From: Streptosporangium roseum DSM 43021
Lineage (GTDB): Bacteria; Actinomycetota; Actinomycetes; Streptosporangiales; Streptosporangiaceae
Assembly: GCF_000024865.1 (NCBI RefSeq)
Contig: NC_013595.1
Location: 1,612,001-1,676,000 of the forward strand
DNA length: 64,000 nucleotides
Direction of reading: 5' to 3'
Part shown: positions 58,471 through 64,000 of the stretch, piece by piece
Layout: each line of letters begins with the position of its first letter
Numbering within the stretch: position 1 is the stretch's first letter
Program-made: the position numbers and the translations under genes
The notes under the pieces: generated by a model
What the model was told of the DNA's origin: nothing
Databases searched by the model: none
The model's input: the letters and a program-made list of their open reading frames with translations, nothing else

Positions 58471-59145
58471 ATGGGGCAGCACACGCCGTATGAGGCTCTG
58501 GACGACGGCGAGGGACTGCCGGGATCCAGAGGGGAACACATCCTCCAGCGGCTTTTCGCCACCAGGGACCGGGCGGAGCGGTTCTACGAGCGTCAGGTCG
58601 TCGACCGCCTGACGCCTCACATGCGGGATTTCGTCGCCCGGCAGGAAATGGTCTTCGTGGGGACCGCGGACGCCGCCGGCAACTGTGACACCTCGTTCCG
58701 GGCGGGGCCGCCCGGCTTCGTCCGTGTGGTGGACGACGGGAGGCTGATGTATCCGGAGTTCCGGGGCAACGGCGTCCTCGCCAGCTTGGGCAACATCATG
58801 GAGAACGCGCACATCAGCCTGCTGTTCGTCGACTTCTTCGAAGACCTCGTGGGACTGCACGTCAACGGTCCGGCGACCATCACGACCGCCTACGACGCGG
58901 CCCGCCGCTACGGGCTGGCCGACGAGGACCGCACCGCGCCCGGCCGCCGGGCCGAGCGCTGGGTCATGGTCGAGGTCGAGGAGGCCTACATCCACTGCTC
59001 CAAGCACATCCCCCTGCTGACCAGACAGGACCGCAGGGAGCGAGGGCCGCAGGCCCGCAGGCCGGCGGGAGACGACTACTTCGGTGTCGGACGGGTGCGC
59101 TCTGTCACCCGGGAGCCGGAAGAGGCGGGAAAGTCGGCCGGGTGA
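58471..59145 (+). CDS. Pyridoxamine-phosphate-oxidase-like flavin split-barrel protein
   Basis: The 224-residue protein has the FMN-binding split-barrel pattern: DFVARQEMVFVGTADAAGNCDTSFRAGPPGFVRVVDD and a later NGPATI strand. Family members bind FMN, F420 or heme and act as oxidases or reductases. GGGAG precedes ATG 58471; an upstream frame from 58360 is unlikely. The flavohemoglobin gene starts four bases after its stop, so the two form an operon, probably for NO or redox stress. Confidence 0.88.
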   Translation: MGQHTPYEALDDGEGLPGSRGEHILQRLFATRDRAERFYERQVVDRLTPHMRDFVARQEMVFVGTADAAGNCDTSFRAGPPGFVRVVDDGRLMYPEFRGNGVLASLGNIMENAHISLLFVDFFEDLVGLHVNGPATITTAYDAARRYGLADEDRTAPGRRAERWVMVEVEEAYIHCSKHIPLLTRQDRRERGPQARRPAGDDYFGVGRVRSVTREPEEAGKSAG

Positions 59146-59149
59146 CGAC

Positions 59150-60283
59150 ATGAACATCGACATCGGGCTCATCCGCCGCAGCTGGTCGCTTGTCGAACCG
59201 GTGGCCGACCAGGTCACCCAGCACTTCTACGGCAGGCTTTTCGCCAACTACCCGCACATCCGTGAGATGTTCCCTCCCGCGATGGACCTCCAGCGCGACC
59301 GCCTGCTCCACGCGCTCACCCAGGTGGTGCTCAACCTGGAGGACGGCGCGGGCCTGAACGACTACCTCGGCCAGCTCGCCCGGGACCACCGCAAGTACGG
59401 GGTCCAGCCCGAGCACTATCCGGCGGTCGGGAGCTGCCTGGTCGCCGCGATGCGGTTCAACGCCGGCGGCGCCTGGCTGCCCGCCTACGACGAGGCGTGG
59501 ATGACCGCCTACAACTACATCGCCGAGGTGATGATCCAGGCCGCCGAGCAGGACGCCGTCCAGACGCCCCCGGCCTGGATCGGCACCGTGGTCGCGCACG
59601 AGGTGCGCACCCCCGAGATCGCCGTGATCACCGTCGAGCCCGACCACCCCTACCCGTACCGGGCCGGCCAGTACGCCACCCTGCAGAGCGCGCACTGGCC
59701 CCGGGTCTGGCGCCCGTACTCGATCGCGAACGCGCCCCGCCAGGACAACCTGCTCACCTTCCACGTGCGGATGGTGCCCGGCGGATGGGTCAGTACGGCG
59801 CTGATGCACCACACGCGGCCGGGCGACAGCCTCCTGCTGGGACCGCCCCGAGGATCTCTCGTGCTCGACCGGGCGAGCACCTCGCACCTGATCTTCATCG
59901 CGGGCGGCACGGGCCTGGCTCCGCTCAAGGCGCTCATCGAGGAGTCGGTGTGGGTGCCCGACCGCCCCACCATCGACCTCTTCCACGGCGTCCGGCGCAG
60001 CGGCGACGCCTACGACAACGAGGACCTGCAACGCCTGCGGTCCCAGCACAGGCGCCTGCGCATCGTCCACGCCGTCTCCGACGACCCGGAGGGATGGCGC
60101 AGGCACAGCGCCGTGGACGCCCTGGAATACCACCGGATCGTCCCCGACGGGGACGTCTTCGTGTGCGGGTCGTCCGAGATGGTGCGCGTGACGGCCAACC
60201 GCCTGCTCGGTCTGGGAGTGCCCTTCGACCGCATCCACACCGAGTTCGCCCCCGGGGCCGCCCCCAGCCTCGCGGTGCTGTGA
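59150..60283 (+). CDS. hmp: Flavohemoglobin (NO dioxygenase type)
   Basis: The 377-residue protein has a globin domain (distal-pocket Tyr27, proximal His80 in RDHRKYGVQPEHY) and a ferredoxin-NADP reductase module with the FAD motif RPYS (188-191) and NAD motif GGTGLAP (252-258). It should convert NO to nitrate using NAD(P)H and O2. ATG 59150 is four bases after the split-barrel gene stop. Length is slightly short of typical Hmp (~395-400) but all key motifs are present. Confidence 0.93.
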   Translation: MNIDIGLIRRSWSLVEPVADQVTQHFYGRLFANYPHIREMFPPAMDLQRDRLLHALTQVVLNLEDGAGLNDYLGQLARDHRKYGVQPEHYPAVGSCLVAAMRFNAGGAWLPAYDEAWMTAYNYIAEVMIQAAEQDAVQTPPAWIGTVVAHEVRTPEIAVITVEPDHPYPYRAGQYATLQSAHWPRVWRPYSIANAPRQDNLLTFHVRMVPGGWVSTALMHHTRPGDSLLLGPPRGSLVLDRASTSHLIFIAGGTGLAPLKALIEESVWVPDRPTIDLFHGVRRSGDAYDNEDLQRLRSQHRRLRIVHAVSDDPEGWRRHSAVDALEYHRIVPDGDVFVCGSSEMVRVTANRLLGLGVPFDRIHTEFAPGAAPSLAVL

Positions 60284-60320
60284 AGGCCGTGCCCCGCTCC
60301 GCCCGGGACACGGTGGGACG

Positions 60321-60339
60321 GGGAGGCGGTCAGCCTCCC
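60321..60339 (+). terminator. Terminator hairpin after flavohemoglobin gene
   Basis: Arms GGGAGGC and GCCTCCC with a 5-base loop. It overlaps the end of the convergent metallo-beta-lactamase-fold gene. Confidence 0.5.
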
Positions 60340-61148
60340 GCCGGGCGCCCGAGCGCGGTCCTGGTGGTGTCCTCGGGATAGGGCGACAGCCGTACGGCCT
60401 CCTGGGCGCTCATCCGGCCCGCGGCCACCTCCCGGCAGAGCCCGGCGACGGCGGCGATCTCGGCGCGCTGGGCGACGACGAACTCGCGGTCCACCGGATC
60501 CCCGTGGCCGGGCACCACCACGGCGCCGTCGCCGGCCAGCCCGAGCAGACCGTCGACGGCGGCGGGCCATTCGAGCGGGTAGGCGTCGCCGTAGGCCGGC
60601 GGCGCGCCGTTCTCCACCAGGTCACCGGCGAACACCACGCCGGCGTCCGGCACGTGGACGACGAGGTCGTTGCCGGAGTGGCCGCGGCCGAAGTAGGACA
60701 TGACGACGTCGCGCCCGCCGACGGCAAGCTCCGCCCTGTCGGTCACCAGCCGGTCCGGCAGGATGATCTCCGTCTTGGCGATGTCGTCGGCGATGTCGGC
60801 GCGGCCCTCCTCCCGGTAGCGCCGCGCCCAGGCCTCCTTCGTCCTCGCCCCCTCCTCGACCAGGTCGGCCCGGCAGCCCTCCTGCGCCCAGACGGGACAC
60901 TCCAGGAACGGCCGCGTGCCGAAGCTGTGGTCGAAGTGCGAGTGGGTGATCACCACCGTCCAGGGATCCCGGGTGATCCGCCGCACCTCTGCGGCGAGCT
61001 CGGCTCCCTGCCGCTCGTCCCCCCGCGTGTCGACCACCAGGCAGCCGCCGTCACCCATGACCAGCCCCACCGACAGGTCCAGCTCGGCATAGCGCCGGAC
61101 CAGCACCCGATCGGCCACTTCGATCCACCGACCTTCCATACGTCGCAT
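60330..61148 (-). CDS. Metallo-beta-lactamase-fold hydrolase
   Basis: The 272-residue enzyme has the zinc motif THSHFDH and later ligands in GRGHSGNDLVVHVPDAGVVFAGD and VVPGHGD. It likely hydrolyses a thioester, lactone or similar bond. The start is ATG 61148 or ATG 61139 three codons later; both give the same fold. It is monocistronic and converges with the flavohemoglobin operon. Confidence 0.9.
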   Translation of the reverse strand: MRRMEGRWIEVADRVLVRRYAELDLSVGLVMGDGGCLVVDTRGDERQGAELAAEVRRITRDPWTVVITHSHFDHSFGTRPFLECPVWAQEGCRADLVEEGARTKEAWARRYREEGRADIADDIAKTEIILPDRLVTDRAELAVGGRDVVMSYFGRGHSGNDLVVHVPDAGVVFAGDLVENGAPPAYGDAYPLEWPAAVDGLLGLAGDGAVVVPGHGDPVDREFVVAQRAEIAAVAGLCREVAAGRMSAQEAVRLSPYPEDTTRTALGRPAGG

Positions 61149-61336
61149 TATTCCCGGCCCGCCGCGGCGCGGCGAGCCGGGGAAGGTTCTGAGATCATGA
61201 ACGGCCGCAGCGCCGGCAGCGGCCGCGCCTGCGCAGGTGGTAGGCGAGGGCGGCGGCCAGGGCCGCTCCCCTCGGATGGGAGTGACGCCGCGGGCGACCG
61301 GGGCGGCACTCGGGTGCGGATGACCGGAGGTGAGGA

Positions 61337-63421
61337 TCAGGTGCAGGTGACGCTGTAGGTGACCGGGAGCGACACCGCCGTGTTGGGTATGCGGGTCTGC
61401 AGGTAGCCCGTCACCGGCCCGCTGCTCTCGATCGCCCTCCACTGGTCCCACACCACCGTCTTGGTGAGGGGGCCGCCGGCCGGGAAGTCCACCTGGTCGG
61501 TGGGGCTGGACCTGCCGTTGTCGAACACCCAGGCGTACTCGACGGGCTCGGTCGTCGGGGCCGACACCGTGATCGTCGCGACGGCCTTCAGGTTCACCGG
61601 GCACGTGCCCGTGTAGGAGGACGGTGTGATCTTCGCGTCCGTCACCGACACCACCGTGCCGCCGGTGTTGGGGACGGGAGGCTTGCCGTCGCACGTCACC
61701 GCGTACTCCGTGGCCTCGGACTTCAGCGCCGTGGGGGTGAGGACGTTCACGAAGATCTTGCCGGTCTGGCTCCGGAAGGTGCCCCAGGAATGGGAGACCC
61801 GGTGGGTTCCAGGACCGGTGATCTTCACGTTCTCCTTGTGCCAGTAGCCGCCGTCCGCCCACCGCCACTGGTAGGTGACGTCGAACGGGAAGCTCATCCC
61901 CTTCGGTGCGGTGATCAACGACGCGGCGGTCACCTGGTACGGGTTCTTGATGGTGCACTCGCCTCCGTCCCGCTTCCAGGTGGTGATGACCGGCTTCGAC
62001 ACCGTCATCGTGTCGGGTTCGGCGGCCTTGCAGGTGATCGACCAGCCGATCCGCCGGGACTCGATCCAGGGGCCGCCGGGGAGCCGGACGAGCAGGTTGG
62101 TGGTCGAGGAGGTGTTCGAACCCTCGGGCCAGTCCCTGGTGAGGGCCGTCGTCCCCGAGATGTCCGTCCGCTGGATGCCGGTGCCCGGATACCGCCAGTA
62201 GTACTCCACCGGGGCGGGGCCGCTGCCGCCGGTCACCGTGACCTTCACCGAGGTCCGCACGGTCACGGGGCAGGGGCCGGTGTACGGCTGGGGCAGGGGG
62301 GAGACGACCTTCTCCTCGGAGAGGGCCAGGCTCAGACACGTGATCGTGAACCTCGCGGGACCCGCCTCCGACCGGCCCGGCGAGGTGATCCGGATCGACG
62401 CCGATCCGCCGGTCACCTTGGACGGGTCGGCCACCTGCCAGCCGAGGCTGACCGTCTTGGTCAGGTCCTTGGGGTCCTTGAACTCCCACTTGCCGGGAAC
62501 CTTCGTGCCGTCGCTGCGGAGCCACTCGTAGGTGACGGTGGTCGGCTTGGAGGCGGCGATGTCCGCGGTGAACGTGAAGGTGCGAGGGGCGGTGCAGGCT
62601 CCCTGGAAGACCGCGGGATCGACCTTGAGGTTCGTCACCGACGCGGTCGGCCGGGCGGGCGGGGGCGTGCAGGTCACCGAGTACGGGGCCCTGTCCGAGG
62701 TGGCCAGCACCTTCCCGCTCGGGCTCAGGATCTCGATCCATCGCGTGCCTGACTGGCTCGCCAGGAAGGTACGGCTCGCGGTGACCTCGCGCCGGGGGGC
62801 GTCCTTGGCCGAGAACCAGAGATCCTCCTTGCCGAGCGGACCCCCGTCACTGTCCACCCACCGGTAGGAGACGGCCGCGGGGACACGCGAGACCCGGATC
62901 GTCCCCCGGAAGCTGAGGCTTCTGCCGGGAGCCGCGCACGGGCCCGAGTAGACGTCCCCCGTCACCTCGGCCGAGGCCCTCGGCGCGGGCGTGTCAGCCG
63001 GCGGCCGGTGAGTGTTGACGACGGGGGATCCCTCGCAGGTGACGGAGAAATAGGCCCGCTTCGACGTCAGCTTTCTCGGGCTGAGCACCTGTACGGCCTG
63101 CCAGCCGCGCGCGCCGCGGGAGAAGGTCCGCCGGTCCTGGAGCCTGATCCCCGTTCCGGCCTTCACGGTCCTGACCGGCCCCTTGGTGCCGTCGCCGCGC
63201 ACCCAGCGGTACTTCACCCGCGCCGCGCCCTTGACGGTGACCGTGGCCGAGAACACCACCGCCGCCGGGCACGGCCCCGTGTATCGGGACGGGGACGCCT
63301 GCACGCCTCCGAACCCGACGGACGGGGCTGCCGCTTGCGCGGGCGCGGCGAGAAGGCCCGCCGACAGTGATAAGGCGGCCACCGCTGTCAGAGCCGGCCG
63401 CCACCATGACCCCGAGAACAT
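61337..63421 (-). CDS. Secreted protein of six Ig-like disulfide modules
   Basis: The 694-residue protein has a signal peptide (ALTAVAALSLSAGLLAAPAQA) followed by six modules of ~100-115 residues. Each opens near a (Y/F)xGxC motif, has a central VxYxW strand often before a DG turn, and closes with (V/I)TC. Cysteines fall in six regular pairs: 51/129, 162/251, 276/362, 384/464, 489/577, 607/693. There is no membrane anchor or sortase motif. The modules look like beta-sandwich adhesion or matrix domains; no known family is recognised. ATG 63421 is chosen; GTG 63433 is possible. Confidence 0.8.
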   Translation of the reverse strand: MFSGSWWRPALTAVAALSLSAGLLAAPAQAAAPSVGFGGVQASPSRYTGPCPAAVVFSATVTVKGAARVKYRWVRGDGTKGPVRTVKAGTGIRLQDRRTFSRGARGWQAVQVLSPRKLTSKRAYFSVTCEGSPVVNTHRPPADTPAPRASAEVTGDVYSGPCAAPGRSLSFRGTIRVSRVPAAVSYRWVDSDGGPLGKEDLWFSAKDAPRREVTASRTFLASQSGTRWIEILSPSGKVLATSDRAPYSVTCTPPPARPTASVTNLKVDPAVFQGACTAPRTFTFTADIAASKPTTVTYEWLRSDGTKVPGKWEFKDPKDLTKTVSLGWQVADPSKVTGGSASIRITSPGRSEAGPARFTITCLSLALSEEKVVSPLPQPYTGPCPVTVRTSVKVTVTGGSGPAPVEYYWRYPGTGIQRTDISGTTALTRDWPEGSNTSSTTNLLVRLPGGPWIESRRIGWSITCKAAEPDTMTVSKPVITTWKRDGGECTIKNPYQVTAASLITAPKGMSFPFDVTYQWRWADGGYWHKENVKITGPGTHRVSHSWGTFRSQTGKIFVNVLTPTALKSEATEYAVTCDGKPPVPNTGGTVVSVTDAKITPSSYTGTCPVNLKAVATITVSAPTTEPVEYAWVFDNGRSSPTDQVDFPAGGPLTKTVVWDQWRAIESSGPVTGYLQTRIPNTAVSLPVTYSVTCT

Positions 63422-63633
63422 ATATATGCACACTCCCTCTTGCTCCTGTTACAGGCGCGCACAGTTTTCCCGGTGTGACTTGGGGTTTCGTTGTGAACGA
63501 CTGGAGAAAGAGGTGGTGGTGCCCGCCGGGGCACTGTCCGCGCAGGCAGGTCACCACGGCCGGCACCCGCCGGTGGTCGTCCTCGTCCTGGTGCGGGTCA
63601 CCCGCGGCAGGGCAGCGAGGGCCGCCGGGGGCC

Positions 63634-64000
63634 TCAGGCGAGGACGCGGCCGACCATCCGGGCGTACATCCGGCCGGGGCTGGGGACCGACGGCGGGTTG
63701 AGGAAGCCGGGGAGCATCGGCAGGTCCACGGCGAAGGGCTGCAGGCGTTCGTAGAGGGCGTCGGCCCCGCTGGGTCGCCGCTCGGGGTCCTTCTCCAGCA
63801 GGTCCTCGATCAGCCGGTTCAGCTCCGCGGGGACGCCGGGGACGGCGGGCGGCCGTTCCTTCACCTGGCGTTCGTACACGGCGTACTCGGTGGGCCCGGT
63901 GAAGAGCTGCCTGCCCGTCAGCATCTCGTGGATCACGCAGCCGAGGGCGTAGAGGTCGCTGCGGGGACCGGCGAGGCCGCGCTGGATCTGCTCGGGGGCC
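63634..64000 (-). CDS. Ser/Thr protein kinase, C-terminal part (5' end outside window)
   Basis: The frame is open to the window edge. It begins in the activation-segment end (APEQIQRG) and continues with SDLYALGCVIHEMLTGRQLF and the conserved Arg of kinase subdomain XI (DPERRPSGADALYERL). It ends ~35 residues after the kinase domain without a membrane helix, so it may be cytosolic or have N-terminal extras outside the window. Confidence 0.88.
   Translation of the reverse strand, partial: APEQIQRGLAGPRSDLYALGCVIHEMLTGRQLFTGPTEYAVYERQVKERPPAVPGVPAELNRLIEDLLEKDPERRPSGADALYERLQPFAVDLPMLPGFLNPPSVPSPGRMYARMVGRVLA

Overview
The window is very GC-rich actinobacterial DNA with strong G/C at third codon positions, many GTG starts, frequent ATGA/GTGA overlaps, an F420-type LLM oxidoreductase, SURF1, and serine/threonine kinase families. 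It fits a spore-forming actinomycete such as Streptosporangiales; the genus is inference. It looks like ordinary accessory chromosome: one tRNA-Arg(CCG), no rRNA, no intact insertion sequence and no CRISPR array.

Layout. 1-9.3 kb: a partial NarL-type histidine kinase, secreted gamma-glutamyltransferase, an APH-fold kinase, a Pit phosphate transporter, a Baeyer-Villiger-type monooxygenase, SURF1 and small membrane proteins. 9.4-14.3 kb: a coupled operon (carotenoid oxygenase, repeat-built mini-ORF, thiolase, LLM oxidoreductase) facing a double-HxlR regulator. 14.3-18.8 kb: an orphan TAXI binding lipoprotein, a two-component system and an MHS-family carrier. 18.8-25 kb: four consecutive receptor-kinase genes that alternate active, pseudo, active, pseudo and share a Cys...Cys-x-Trp ectodomain. 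25.2-30 kb: acyl-CoA synthetase plus thiolase, arylamine N-acetyltransferase, and a GNAT gene with a leader peptide. 30.2-34.4 kb: a response regulator and a histidine kinase fused in frame to a DUF4173 membrane protein.

34.5-40.7 kb: a CBM32-GH8 glycanase with a 25-bp operator palindrome, then a four-gene operon that should turn N-acyl-D-amino acids into oxo-acids (D-aminoacylase, PLP deaminase, RidA, unknown TIM-barrel-like protein). 40.7-47.7 kb: TetR with twin operators, alpha/beta hydrolase, LysE exporter, large LuxR-type ATPase regulator, CheY-like protein, NlpC/P60 hydrolase, tRNA. 47.8-53.8 kb: TetR and SDR, then a decayed stretch (two-component remnants, a multicopper oxidase reduced to its two ends, a ferritin-like fragment) mixed with intact NTF2-like, DUF1772, SGNH, NUDIX and HAD genes. 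54.2-57.6 kb: a nickel/peptide-type ABC importer without ATPases behind a Zur-like site. 57.7-64 kb: cupin, FMN-binding split-barrel protein plus flavohemoglobin, metallo-beta-lactamase fold enzyme, a secreted protein of six disulfide-type modules, and a partial kinase.

The strongest candidates for undescribed biology are the alternating kinase/pseudokinase operon, the histidine kinase-DUF4173 fusion with an internal start, the repeat mini-ORF coupled at both ends, and the six-module secreted protein.
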